Below are positions 16,529-25,750 of a DNA stretch of 64,000 nucleotides, piece by piece; the first letter of the stretch is position 1; each line of letters starts with the position of its first letter. The translations under genes were made by a program, and so were the position numbers. The notes below the pieces were generated by a model. The model was not told where the DNA came from. It saw only the letters and a program-made list of their open reading frames with translations, and searched no databases. The stretch lies in NCBI RefSeq assembly GCF_021401125.1, contig NZ_JACBFQ010000001.1:868001-932000 (forward strand). The letters are read 5' to 3'. The stretch is from Xanthobacter sp. NM-59 (GTDB taxonomy: Bacteria > Pseudomonadota > Alphaproteobacteria > Rhizobiales > Xanthobacteraceae).

Positions 16529-19500
16529 GGCGTCACGTCCGCCGCCGGAGCCAGGGCAACCAGGAATGCAACGACCTCGAAGTCATTGATGCCGGCGAAC
16601 TCACCCTTCACCGCGTGGGTGCCACCCATTTGGAACAGGCTGGCAACCGCTCGCTCCTCACGTTTGCCGACAATGGTGCCGACAGCGCGGGCCAGCAGCT
16701 TGCGATAGGATTCCATGTCGCGACCAGCACGTGTCGCCTTGTCGAACCGCCCATAAGCCGCTTGGTCCGGCTGGTCGCGGCCGAGGCTGAGCTTCTTCAG
16801 ACGATCGAGCACCTGCTTGGCCTGCGTGTAGGGAAGCAGGACTTCTCCGTCCTCTCCGACGTGAACGACGTAATGCGGCGCCAGCGGATAACCCGGCTCG
16901 GCGACGGAGGAAGCCGCGTCGCCGACGGCCCGCAGGCAGAAGATGACACCCGGCGGCACCGGATTCTCCCCCTCGTCGGGAGCCTCAGTGACCGCGTAGG
17001 TGCCGAGCGGCAATGCATCGAGCCGCTCCCGATTGGCACCCAGATAGCCCGCCAGATCGATCCGGAAATCGTTGAGTGTGAGATCCGCGATAGAAACGCC
17101 ACTGGACAGGTCTTCGAGATCGATCACGGCGTCCTGCAGCTTCTGCAGCTGTGCGCGACGGTATTCCAGATCGTTCATCTCGTTGCCCGCCTGGAACTCG
17201 ATGACGTTCTCCTCGCCGGTGGCCGACACATCCAGAAGTATCATGCGCCCGCTGACGCGGGATTCGAGGTCAAGATACTCGTCCAGCTCCATATTCGGCC
17301 AGAAATTGACCAACTGAATTCTGGAGTTTCGGGAACCAATCCGGTCGATGCGGCCAAATCGTTGGATAATCCGCACGGGATTCCAATGGATATCATAGTT
17401 GACGAGGTAGTCGCAGTCCTGAAGATTCTGACCTTCCGAAATACAGTCCGTGGCAATCAGAAGATCGATTTCTCCCTCAGCGACAAGCTCTGCTGGCCGT
17501 TCTTTGGACCTCGGAGAGAAGGCGCTCAGAATGCTGCTCATGTCCCCGCGAACGCCCGGCAATGTGGTCTTATTCGCCCCAGCGCCGGTAACGACCGCGC
17601 TATGTAGATCGAGCGCCGAGCGCGCCCAATCGGCCAACTCGCGGTAGAGATAGTCCGCCGTATCGGCGAATGCCGTGAACAGCAAAATCTTCCGGTTATC
17701 CGGGTTTATCGGATTGCGGACTTTTTCAACGATCAACCGCTTGAGCGCAGCCAACTTGGCATCGCGCTTGGGGATAACAAGACGCGCGGCCGATAGAAGC
17801 GCCGCCAAGCGTTCATGGTCCTCGACGAGATCCTGTCGCCAGCGAATGCGGTCAACGTCCTGGAGAAGCACCTTGACCTTTCGGCCGACCAGCAGCGGCT
17901 CGAATGCGGGATCGTCCACATCCACGTCGTCAATCGGGATTTCCTCGATCGAGTCGTCATGGGAGTCGATTTTGGCGAGCAGAGCATCAACGTCCGCGAG
18001 TTGGCGTTCGATGGTCAGGGAGAACGACGCGACTGAACTCTCCATGCGCTTCAGGATATTCACGCGCAGGAGATGGATGAGGCTTTCCTCGCGATCAAGC
18101 TGCCGGAAAAACTGATCGCCACCTCTAATCTTCGTACTGTACTTCTCGTCATACGCCGCCTGCTTATGTGGCAGCACGTATCGCAGTGGCGCGTAGGCGC
18201 CGAGAGTAAGGCGCCGGATCTCGTTGTTGACCTCGCGAATAGGCCGAAACTCACCCGTGAGGTCAACATCCGCCTTGATGTTCACCGGCGGCAGCCGGTC
18301 AGGAAACTGCCCCGTTTCCTCGACCCCATAATAACGTTGCACATGCTTGCGCGATCTGGCGATCGTCAGCATGTCGAGCAGCTTGAAGTAGTCAAAGCCG
18401 AGCATGTCCATAAGCTTTGCGGGCCGACGCTCACTTTCCGGCAGGTCGAGCCAACGATTGAACTGGCCTTGCGCCTTACGGATTGTCGCCTCGATGCTTG
18501 GAATGCCATTGGCCGCAAGAGCCACGTCATTCCCTTCTGTTACAAAAGCGATTTGGTTCTTGAGGTCGGCAAGACGGTTGTTGACCGGCGTTGCAGAGAG
18601 CATCAGTACCTTGGTCTTCACCCCCGACAGAATGATCCGCTTCATCAGGTGGTCGTAGCGGCTGTCGCGGTCCTTATGGGTCGGCTTGTTCCTGAAGTTG
18701 TGCGACTCGTCGATGACCACGAGGTCGTAGTTGCCCCAGTTGACGTGGGCAAGATCGATGTCGCCGGATACACCACCATCGCGCGACAGATCCGTGTGGT
18801 TCAAAACGTCATAATTGAACCGATCTGAAGCCAGAATGTTACGGCGGTCATTTGCTTTATAGAGGGTCCAGTTATCACGGAGGCGCTTTGGGCAAAGCAC
18901 GAGAACGCGATCATTGCGAAGCTCATAGTACTTTATGACTGCGAGCGCTTCGAATGTCTTTCCGAGGCCAACACTGTCAGCAATAATGCAGCCGCCGATC
19001 CTCTCCAATTTGTCGATCGCACCCACGACTCCATCGCGCTGGAAGCGAAACAGCTTCTTCCACACGACGGTGTTTCGAATGCCGGTCGCCGATTTGATGA
19101 TCCGCTCTTCGTCAAGCTCATCACCCAAGTCCTTGAAGACCTGATAGAGGATCTGGAAATAGACGAGCGATGGCGCGCGCTGCGAGGCAATTTCCTCCAA
19201 CGCGTTCAGAAAGTGGGCCTTTGCCGATGGGCTCGCCTCAAAGTCCTCCCAGTTCGAGCGAAACCATTCGGAAAAATCAGCAGTCTCGACATCGGACTCG
19301 GTTGCCTGAACCAATCCCAAGCGACCGCTTGGAGTGACTCCGAGCCCATCGGACGTGAATGAGCATGTGCCGACCATGGCTCGACGGAAGTCAGGCTTGC
19401 CATTGACGAGTATCAGCGACTGAGGCGGCGACCGGCGTGCGTGCCGAATTTCAACCCGCTTCCGCGCCCAATCGGCAACAAGACGGGCTAGCCAACGCCC

Positions 19501-19737
19501 CTGGAGTTGTCCACGAAAGACGATGTCGGCGTCGCCGCCGAGAAGGCCGGGCAGAACGGAACTCGCGTCTCCGAGCAACAATCGGCATCGCTCGATCCGA
19601 TCGAGAACACCTCGAAGCTCTGCGAAAGCAAGCAGCGAAAAGGACGGGGAAACGATGTCTATGAGAGCGCCCTGATCGAGCCATTCGCGCAGCCTGTCGA
19701 CGCCTCGATCCGTCCCACTGTTTCTGACAAGCCTCAT
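16525..19737 (-). CDS. SNF2-family helicase with degenerate PLD-like N-terminus
   Basis: A 1070-residue protein. Residues 1-170 resemble a phospholipase D-type domain, with VGTCSFTSDGLG (122-133) in the place of the GSxNFT motif, but the HxK partner is not recognisable. The helicase core follows: ADSVGLGKTFEAL (253-265, Walker A), VVIDESHNF (about 340, DExH), MLSATPVNN, and DIHWNPVRIIQRFGRIDRIG (motif VI). It probably translocates on double-stranded DNA. It is the first large gene of the operon after the small RHH regulator, overlapping it and DUF4391 by 4 bp. Confidence 0.9.
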   Translation of the reverse strand: MRLVRNSGTDRGVDRLREWLDQGALIDIVSPSFSLLAFAELRGVLDRIERCRLLLGDASSVLPGLLGGDADIVFRGQLQGRWLARLVADWARKRVEIRHARRSPPQSLILVNGKPDFRRAMVGTCSFTSDGLGVTPSGRLGLVQATESDVETADFSEWFRSNWEDFEASPSAKAHFLNALEEIASQRAPSLVYFQILYQVFKDLGDELDEERIIKSATGIRNTVVWKKLFRFQRDGVVGAIDKLERIGGCIIADSVGLGKTFEALAVIKYYELRNDRVLVLCPKRLRDNWTLYKANDRRNILASDRFNYDVLNHTDLSRDGGVSGDIDLAHVNWGNYDLVVIDESHNFRNKPTHKDRDSRYDHLMKRIILSGVKTKVLMLSATPVNNRLADLKNQIAFVTEGNDVALAANGIPSIEATIRKAQGQFNRWLDLPESERRPAKLMDMLGFDYFKLLDMLTIARSRKHVQRYYGVEETGQFPDRLPPVNIKADVDLTGEFRPIREVNNEIRRLTLGAYAPLRYVLPHKQAAYDEKYSTKIRGGDQFFRQLDREESLIHLLRVNILKRMESSVASFSLTIERQLADVDALLAKIDSHDDSIEEIPIDDVDVDDPAFEPLLVGRKVKVLLQDVDRIRWRQDLVEDHERLAALLSAARLVIPKRDAKLAALKRLIVEKVRNPINPDNRKILLFTAFADTADYLYRELADWARSALDLHSAVVTGAGANKTTLPGVRGDMSSILSAFSPRSKERPAELVAEGEIDLLIATDCISEGQNLQDCDYLVNYDIHWNPVRIIQRFGRIDRIGSRNSRIQLVNFWPNMELDEYLDLESRVSGRMILLDVSATGEENVIEFQAGNEMNDLEYRRAQLQKLQDAVIDLEDLSSGVSIADLTLNDFRIDLAGYLGANRERLDALPLGTYAVTEAPDEGENPVPPGVIFCLRAVGDAASSVAEPGYPLAPHYVVHVGEDGEVLLPYTQAKQVLDRLKKLSLGRDQPDQAAYGRFDKATRAGRDMESYRKLLARAVGTIVGKREERAVASLFQMGGTHAVKGEFAGINDFEVVAFLVALAPAADVTP

Positions 19738-19946
19738 GCCTCACCACCCTTTCGAGGCGGCCGAGACATAGCGGAGGGATGACGAGCTTCAGATGTGCTC
19801 TCGATGAATTGGCGAATCGCCTGGCGAATGACCCACGAGACCGAAGCGTCCCTCGATAGCGCGATCTGACACAGCGTCTGATAGTCTTGCTCTTCCAGAC
19901 TAACTGTCAGCCGCGTTGCCTTGCGTGGACGCTCGTTCATTTCCAT
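19734..19946 (-). CDS. Ribbon-helix-helix regulator leading the defence operon
   Basis: A protein of about 70 residues (start MEMNERPRK; MNERPRK at 19940 is also possible). ATRLTVSLEEQDYQTLCQIA, followed by SVSWVIRQAIRQFIE, is a standard ribbon-helix-helix fold of the CopG/Arc kind. Its stop overlaps the helicase start (ATGA), so it is the promoter-proximal gene of the seven-gene restriction operon and probably its repressor. A short AAGTG/CACTT inverted repeat at 19997-20009 lies in the presumed promoter. Little else is seen in 19947-20181. Confidence 0.78.
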   Translation of the reverse strand: MEMNERPRKATRLTVSLEEQDYQTLCQIALSRDASVSWVIRQAIRQFIESTSEARHPSAMSRPPRKGGEA

Positions 19947-20181
19947 CCCCACGGTTCCTCGGGCCAACTTACCGGCTTGCGCATCAGACTTCAACGAAGT
20001 GATGCACTTTTCACCAGTACGTACCCGAGACCATTCGGAACGGGGAGGCCAAGGTGTCGTGGAGAAAAACTAATGATGAAAGTGAGTGCTTCGCCGTCGT
20101 CAGGAATATAGTGGTCGGGCGCGCCCTTGCGGCAAAGGGCCTTATGTTAGGTTCTTTTCCGAAGACAATAGTTGCGATGGC

Positions 20182-20430
20182 TCAGGGGTCCACTTTTTTG
20201 TTAACGGAGATATGGCTTCCCCGCCGCGCGCTGGCAAATCCCCGGTCGGTTGCCATGAACCGCTCCAGCATGGGCACGATCAGGCGAACGGGATCAGCGA
20301 CGGACTGCCCTCCGTCGCGGCCGAGGATCTCGGCATAGGCGGTTAGGTCGCGATGCAGGCTGGCGGGAAGCTCCAGCGTCACCTTGACCGGCTTGTCGTT
20401 GGCGATCGGACCGAGTTTCAGCTTTGCCAT
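20182..20430 (-). CDS. DUF2274 protein
   Basis: An 82-residue protein starting MAKLKLGPIANDKPVKVTLE, the standard opening of DUF2274. LPASLHRDLTAYAEILGRD looks like a ribbon-helix-helix. The gene lies one base after trbI and is almost always the last member of trb clusters in this ICE family. Its function is unknown; a DNA-binding regulator is the best guess. ATG 20430 is preferred over upstream in-frame codons because it fits family starts. Confidence 0.85.
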   Translation of the reverse strand: MAKLKLGPIANDKPVKVTLELPASLHRDLTAYAEILGRDGGQSVADPVRLIVPMLERFMATDRGFASARRGSHISVNKKVDP

Positions 20431-20431
20431 G

Positions 20432-21655
20432 TCAGCCTCCGTAGGGCTCAAGCACGAGATCGCGGGTGACGATCACACGGACGGGGAAACCCGGTCGGAT
20501 GGTCAGCGTAGGGGCGATGTTGAGCTGACGCTGCACGATCTGCTGGCCGGTCTGGTTGATGCTGTCGGACGCGCCATTGCGCAGCGCGCGAATGATGTCG
20601 CTGTCATTGCTCGATGATCCGGATTGGGCGCCAACGCTCAGCAGCGTCGACAGCGCCGCGGCCTTGAACAGCTCGCCCCAGTGGTAATCGACGCCATCTT
20701 CGAGCCCGGCATAGCCCTCAGCGTCTGCACCTGGCTGGCGCTCCAACACGATCGAGCGGCCATTGGGGAAGATCAGCCGGTTCCAGACCAGCAGCACGCG
20801 GCGCTGACCGAAGCCGACGCCGTTGTCGTATTGCCCGATGATCCGCGTGCCCTGCGGAACGAGCAGGATGCGCCCGGTCGGGCTGTCATAGACGTTCTCC
20901 GTCACCTGCGCGGTGATCTGACCGGGTAGATCGGAGCGGATGCCGGTGATGAGTGCCGCCGCGATCACCGCCCCCGCCTGAAGCACATTGGCCGACGCAG
21001 GAGCGGCGACATGATCCGGTGAGACGGTGCGCTTGTCGGGCGCCTGATTGAGGAACGCGAGCTGGCGATCCTGCGCGGAAGGCGTCGCGGGCTGTGGTAC
21101 CAGCCCGAGACTCGCGAGGTCCGTCTGAGGCGTGACCGCCGCCTGCGGCTGCGGGACAACGGTGCTGGCCGGCCGCGTCTCGGTCGAAGCGAAGAGACGG
21201 GCCGTCCGCGCGGCCTCCAGCTCCTGAATGCGGCGTTGCTCTTCCTGACTGATCCCCGAATTGGGCGTCGCAATCCCCGGCGTCGGCACCGACTGGCCGG
21301 CATTCTGGGCGCTGAGGATCGGCCGGCCGAGGTCGCCCGGCAGCGGCGGACCCAGCTTCGGGACACCGGCATAGTCCTTCGGCAAGGCGGCAAGGCCGTC
21401 TGGCGTCGTCCGGTTGTCGGTCGAATAGAGCTCCTCGTTCGTCTTGCCGCCGTGCCGGGTTTGGAGCGCGTAGATCAACGTGCCGCCGATGCCGGTGCCA
21501 GCGAGAAGGCCAAGGGCGATCAGCACCTTTCTCGAGAGGCGCGTCACACGCGGCGGTTCGGGCCGCAGCCGCATCGGTGCGACCGGCTCTCCGGTCAGCG
21601 GCCGGGCCTCGTCGTCCGCTTCTGACCTGTGACGATCAGGTTCGATCTCGCTCAC
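20432..21655 (-). CDS. trbI: TrbI, VirB10-like conjugation channel protein
   Basis: A 407-residue protein. A short cytoplasmic N-terminus, one membrane span (VLIALGLLAGTGIGGTLIYA, about 44-63) and a proline/glutamine-rich periplasmic linker precede the C-terminal VirB10/TrbI barrel domain (ILLVPQGTRIIGQYDNGV, VLVWNRLIFPNGRSI). VirB10 homologues link the inner-membrane energisers to the outer-membrane core of the type IV secretion channel. The start overlaps the trbG stop by 4 bp. Length and motifs look complete. Confidence 0.95.
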   Translation of the reverse strand: MSEIEPDRHRSEADDEARPLTGEPVAPMRLRPEPPRVTRLSRKVLIALGLLAGTGIGGTLIYALQTRHGGKTNEELYSTDNRTTPDGLAALPKDYAGVPKLGPPLPGDLGRPILSAQNAGQSVPTPGIATPNSGISQEEQRRIQELEAARTARLFASTETRPASTVVPQPQAAVTPQTDLASLGLVPQPATPSAQDRQLAFLNQAPDKRTVSPDHVAAPASANVLQAGAVIAAALITGIRSDLPGQITAQVTENVYDSPTGRILLVPQGTRIIGQYDNGVGFGQRRVLLVWNRLIFPNGRSIVLERQPGADAEGYAGLEDGVDYHWGELFKAAALSTLLSVGAQSGSSSNDSDIIRALRNGASDSINQTGQQIVQRQLNIAPTLTIRPGFPVRVIVTRDLVLEPYGG

Positions 21656-22704
21656 GACGCCGGCCTCCCGTCGGTTCGGGAGATGCGAACGCGCTTCTGA
21701 TCCTTCGCCGCCCCGAAGCGCAGCTCGGCGGCAGCAAACAGCCGGTCGACGATCATGTAGTTGTCGCGGACGCGATAATTCACCAGTTCCGAGGTGTCAC
21801 CCTCCGGACCGACGACGAAGAGCGGCGGCATCTCGCCCTGGCCGATACCGCGCGGGAACTCGATGAACACCTGACGGCCATCGTCGAAGGCACGCAGCGG
21901 CCGCCACGGTGCGCGGTCGCCGGTCACCTCGTAGCGGAAGTTGACGCGCGAGAGATCGATGCCGGTCGCCACCGGCTGGACGGCTTGCGCCTCGGCGTTC
22001 TGCCGACGCAGCGCGATGAGCTGATCCTGCGGATACTGCCATGACACCGAAGCCATGTAGGTCTTTTCGGTCGAGCGCAGCTCCATGTGGTAGGTGCGCG
22101 CGTTGGTGTTGATGACGAGATTGGTCATCAGCTCAAACCGCGTCGGCTTGACGAGGATATGAACCTGCTTCGTCGTTCCGGCGCCGCTCTCGGTGTCCCC
22201 GATGATCCAGCGCACCGTATCGCCGGCGGCGACGGGACCTGAGCCGACCAGCGTTTCGCCGGGCTGCAAGGCGATGTCGGTGATCTGGCCGGGCGCGGTG
22301 TAGACTTGATAGAGCGCGCCATCGACGAATGGATAGACCTGAATGGCGTTGATGAAGCCGTTCCTGACCGGCTGCATCCGCGCGGCGGCATTGGCCTCGT
22401 TCACCCTCGCGGCCGGGTCCGGCAGCTCGGGCGTCGCCTTGCCGTCTTTGCCGACCGGCTTTAACTGGCCAGGCAGCGGCAGAGGCTTCGGCAGCTCCAC
22501 CACCCGAACCGGCGCCGGCGGATCGGCGGTCTGAACCGCAGGCATCGCATCGTCATAGGAGATTTCTGGCGGCTTCTGCGCCGTGGCGCAGCCGGCGAGC
22601 GTGGATGTGAAAGCCAAGAGAAGCGGCAAGGCGGATTTACGGAAAGCCTGAGAACTGCAGGTAAGGAAAGCCGGCCTCCCGGCTTCACGGAGGGTCGGCG
22701 TCAT
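21652..22704 (-). CDS. trbG: TrbG, VirB9-like lipoprotein of the conjugation channel
   Basis: A 350-residue protein. The N-terminus carries a signal sequence ending in a lipobox (LAGC near residue 38), so it is probably a lipoprotein. The VirB9/CagX C-terminal domain is visible from PVRNGFINAIQVYPFVDGAL to the end, with YHMELRSTEKTYMASVSWQY. It forms the outer-membrane ring with TrbI. ATG 22704 overlaps the trbF stop by 4 bp and fixes the start over the longer open frame. Confidence 0.94.
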   Translation of the reverse strand: MTPTLREAGRPAFLTCSSQAFRKSALPLLLAFTSTLAGCATAQKPPEISYDDAMPAVQTADPPAPVRVVELPKPLPLPGQLKPVGKDGKATPELPDPAARVNEANAAARMQPVRNGFINAIQVYPFVDGALYQVYTAPGQITDIALQPGETLVGSGPVAAGDTVRWIIGDTESGAGTTKQVHILVKPTRFELMTNLVINTNARTYHMELRSTEKTYMASVSWQYPQDQLIALRRQNAEAQAVQPVATGIDLSRVNFRYEVTGDRAPWRPLRAFDDGRQVFIEFPRGIGQGEMPPLFVVGPEGDTSELVNYRVRDNYMIVDRLFAAAELRFGAAKDQKRVRISRTDGRPAS

Positions 22705-23384
22705 TGGGTTAGCTCCTTCGACCAGTTGATGGCGGTGACGTAGATTCCGAGTGGGTTGGCCCGGAGCTTTTCGGCGTCGCGCGGCACCTGCACGACGACG
22801 GTCAGAATGGCGGTCCAGCGCTCGGTGGAGGCGAGCGAGCCGTCCTGATAGGTCCGCTGGACCCAAGCGACGCGGAAACTGTCGGGCGACGCACGGATGA
22901 CGCTCGAGACATCGACGGCGATCTGCGTCTTGCCAACCTTGGTGAAGGGGTCGTTGGCGCGGGCGTAGTCGTTGAGCGCCAGTGCTCCGGCCTGTGTGGT
23001 GAAATCGTAGGCCCTGAGCCAGTTCTGACGGACGATGATCGCGTCGGCCGGGATCGAGCGAACCTCTTCGATGAAGCGCGCAAGATGGAAGGCGATCTGC
23101 GGATCGGTTGGCCTATAATCGGCGGTTGCCGGCGCGACGGCCTGCGCCTGACCGAGTTTGTCGACCTGCACCACCCACGGCACGACCGAGCCACTCAGCG
23201 ATTGCCAGACCAAGGCGGCGGAGAGACCCGCCGACAAGGCCAGCGATCCGAAAGCCATCAGGCGCCAGTTCTTCGCCTGCACACGAGCCGAACCGATGCG
23301 GTCGTCCCAGACTTGGGCGGCGCGCTGATAGGGCGTCTCGGGTTCGGGAGATTTGCCGTAATGCGCGGCGGGTCGTTTGAACAT
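22701..23384 (-). CDS. trbF: TrbF, VirB8-like conjugation protein
   Basis: A 227-residue protein with the TrbF/VirB8 pattern. A cytoplasmic N-terminus with ETPYQRAAQVWDDRIGSARV is followed by one membrane span (about 45-65) and a periplasmic domain with DYRPTDPQIAFHLARFIEEV and WTAILTVVVQVP. VirB8 proteins nucleate assembly of the inner-membrane complex. It overlaps trbG by 4 bp and follows trbL by 2 bp. Confidence 0.94.
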   Translation of the reverse strand: MFKRPAAHYGKSPEPETPYQRAAQVWDDRIGSARVQAKNWRLMAFGSLALSAGLSAALVWQSLSGSVVPWVVQVDKLGQAQAVAPATADYRPTDPQIAFHLARFIEEVRSIPADAIIVRQNWLRAYDFTTQAGALALNDYARANDPFTKVGKTQIAVDVSSVIRASPDSFRVAWVQRTYQDGSLASTERWTAILTVVVQVPRDAEKLRANPLGIYVTAINWSKELTQ

Positions 23385-23386
23385 GG

Positions 23387-24709
23387 TCAGTTGCCTTCGG
23401 AGAGATTGACGGAAGCGCCGCCGCCATGACTGTCACCGGACTTGACCGCGTGGGCGGCGGCCTGGACGCCGTGTGACATCGCCTGAGAGCGCTTCATGCG
23501 CTTGGCCCAAGCGGGCGGGCCGTCAGTGGTTGCAGATGAGGATGCGGCGGCATCCGATGGAGCGCCGTCGCCGGTGACCGATCGGCTGCCGGCTTCGAAG
23601 CTGTCCTTCATCGACGCGGCGGCTCGCCGGAACGGGCTGGCGATGGCCGAGCCGAGTTTGGAAGCACCGGTGCCGGCGACATTGCCGAGACCCGCTGCGA
23701 CGCCTGTCGCACCAGTGTGTCCGGCCGCGCCGAGGCTGTAGGCAGATGATGCTCCCCCGGCGAGCGCCGCCCCGCCACGCGCCGCTGCGGCAGCGCCTCC
23801 TGCCAATGCCGCGCCACCGGAGGCGACAGCGCCGACCGTCGCAGCACCCGCCATCACCATGCCGCCGGCGGCGAGCCCGGTTCCGATCGCCGCGCCGGCG
23901 CCGAGTTGCGGGCCTCCGGAGACGAGACCGTTGGCGATGCCGGGACCGAAGATGCCGAGGCCGAGCAGCGACAGCGCCGCCAGCACGATCGCCATGGCGT
24001 CGTCGATGGTCGGCGTCGCGCCGTTGAAGCCGGCGGTGAACTCGGAGAAGAGCGTCGAGCCGATGCCGATGATGACGGCGAGAACCATCACCTTGATGCC
24101 CGACGAGATCACGTTGCCGAGCACCCGTTCGGCCATGAAGGCGGACTTGCCGAAGAGGCCGAAGGGGATCAGCACGAAACCGGCCAGCGTCGTCAGCTTG
24201 AACTCGATCAGGGTGACGAAGAGCTGGACGGCGAGGATGAAGAAGGCGAGCAGGATCAGCGCCCAGGCGAACAGCAGGCAGGCGATCTGGATGAAGTTCT
24301 CGAAGAACGACACCCAGCCCATCAGGTCCGAGATGGAATCGAGCAGCGGCCGGCCCGCATCAAGGCCGGTCTGCGCCACCTTGCCGGGACGCATGAGATC
24401 GCTGACCGAGAAGCCGGTGCCGGACGCTTTCAGGCCGAGCCCCGCGAAACTCTCGAAGACGATGCGCGCGAGGTTGTTCCAGTTGCCGATGATGTAGGCG
24501 AAGACACCGACGAACAGGGTCTTCTTGATCAGCCGCGCGATGATGTCGTTGTCGGCGCCCCACGACCAGAACAGCGCGGCCAGTGTCACGTCGATGACGA
24601 TCAACGTCGTGGCGATGAAGGCCACCTCGCCCTGCAGCAGGCCGAAGCCGCTGTCGATGTAGCGGGTGAAGACCTCCAGGAAATGGTCGATGACGCCGGA
24701 GCCGCCCAT
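23387..24709 (-). CDS. trbL: TrbL, VirB6-like polytopic membrane protein
   Basis: A 440-residue protein that starts MGGSGVIDHFLEVFTRYIDS. Several membrane segments follow (residues about 30-230), then a low-complexity alanine/glycine-rich tail (about 250-350) and a polar C-terminus. This is the normal TrbL layout. It forms part of the inner-membrane channel. ATG 24709 is chosen because it lies 2 bp after the trbK stop and matches family starts. Confidence 0.93.
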   Translation of the reverse strand: MGGSGVIDHFLEVFTRYIDSGFGLLQGEVAFIATTLIVIDVTLAALFWSWGADNDIIARLIKKTLFVGVFAYIIGNWNNLARIVFESFAGLGLKASGTGFSVSDLMRPGKVAQTGLDAGRPLLDSISDLMGWVSFFENFIQIACLLFAWALILLAFFILAVQLFVTLIEFKLTTLAGFVLIPFGLFGKSAFMAERVLGNVISSGIKVMVLAVIIGIGSTLFSEFTAGFNGATPTIDDAMAIVLAALSLLGLGIFGPGIANGLVSGGPQLGAGAAIGTGLAAGGMVMAGAATVGAVASGGAALAGGAAAAARGGAALAGGASSAYSLGAAGHTGATGVAAGLGNVAGTGASKLGSAIASPFRRAAASMKDSFEAGSRSVTGDGAPSDAAASSSATTDGPPAWAKRMKRSQAMSHGVQAAAHAVKSGDSHGGGASVNLSEGN

Positions 24710-24711
24710 GA

Positions 24712-24981
24712 TCAATGCGCCTCCGGCAGGGTGGCGCCGAGAAACCGGTCGCGGTTCTCCGCCCATGCCTTCAGACAGCTTGCATCACGGGCTGCGGCCT
24801 CTCCCATGTCGCGGCAATGCCGGAGCGTGGCGCGCTGCGATCCGGGATCACCGACGTGAGGACGACTGACGGCGCGGATCTCCTTCACCTCGTCGGTGCG
24901 CGTCAGCTCGATCACTGTGGCGGTGATCGCGACCGCGACGAAGGCGACGGCGCCGATGCGTGCGAAGGTCTTGCCATCCAT
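24712..24981 (-). CDS. trbK: TrbK-like entry-exclusion family protein
   Basis: An 89-residue protein with an N-terminal hydrophobic segment (IGAVAFVAVAITATVIEL), then a periplasmic part with paired cysteines (HCRDMGEAAARDASCLKAWA) and the WAENRDRFLG end typical of the TrbK-alt family in trb clusters. In IncP plasmids TrbK blocks entry of a related plasmid. Whether this short relative has the same role is not shown by the sequence. Its position between trbJ and trbL is standard. Confidence 0.85.
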   Translation of the reverse strand: MDGKTFARIGAVAFVAVAITATVIELTRTDEVKEIRAVSRPHVGDPGSQRATLRHCRDMGEAAARDASCLKAWAENRDRFLGATLPEAH

Positions 24982-24991
24982 CGCCGCGCCC

Positions 24992-25750
24992 TCAATTGCT
25001 ACCGTAGAACATCTTGGCCGAGCCGGGCTGATAGCCCGTGCCCGGCGTCAGGAAGCGACGGCGCTGCTCGCGACCTTGCTCAGCCGCGGCCGTCCGCTCG
25101 GCATCGCTGAGCGCCTGCGCCCGGCCGTTTGCCGCGACCACCGCCGTGAGGTCGGCGAGCTGCTGTGCCTGGAGCGCGAGTAGCTGATTGCCGGCCTGCG
25201 TCGCCTGGAGCGCTCCGGTCGCCGACTGGCTGGCGCCGACCAGCGTCGACATCTGCGCACGATTGGTGTCGATGTTGCCGACGACGCCGGCCTGCACGCG
25301 CATCGCGTCCTGCAGACCGCCCACGGTGTTCTGCCAGCGCGAGCGGGCATCGGCGACGAGTTGCTGGTCCGACGCCGACATCGAGGCGGTCGAGTATTTC
25401 TGCTGGAAGGCCCGATCGATCTGCTGGACGTCGAAGGCGATGTTCTGCGCCTGCCCCAGAAGCTGTTGCGTCCGTTGCACGGACTGCTGAAGCTGCTGGA
25501 GCGACGAATACGGCAGGCTCGCCAGATTGCGGGCCTGATTGATCAGCATCTGCGCTTCGTTCTGCAGCGAGGTGATCTGATTGGTGATCTGCTGGAGCGC
25601 ACGGGCGGCCTGAAGGACGTTCTGCGCATAGTTCGACGGGTCGAAGACGATGATGGCGTGCGCGGGCATCGGCAGCATCGGTGCGACGGCGACGGAGGCG
25701 GAAAGCAAGGCAGCGGCGAAGCGCGCCGCGCGCGAACGGCGCAGTGTCAT
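24992..25750 (-). CDS. trbJ: TrbJ, VirB5-like pilus-associated protein
   Basis: A 252-residue protein with a signal peptide (MTLRRSRAARFAAALLSASV and on to AHA). It continues with IIVFDPSNYAQNVLQAARAL, the conserved TrbJ opening, and glutamine-rich coiled-coil segments. VirB5-type proteins sit at the pilus tip or stabilise the mating junction. ATG 25750 overlaps the trbE stop by 4 bp. Confidence 0.93.
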   Translation of the reverse strand: MTLRRSRAARFAAALLSASVAVAPMLPMPAHAIIVFDPSNYAQNVLQAARALQQITNQITSLQNEAQMLINQARNLASLPYSSLQQLQQSVQRTQQLLGQAQNIAFDVQQIDRAFQQKYSTASMSASDQQLVADARSRWQNTVGGLQDAMRVQAGVVGNIDTNRAQMSTLVGASQSATGALQATQAGNQLLALQAQQLADLTAVVAANGRAQALSDAERTAAAEQGREQRRRFLTPGTGYQPGSAKMFYGSN

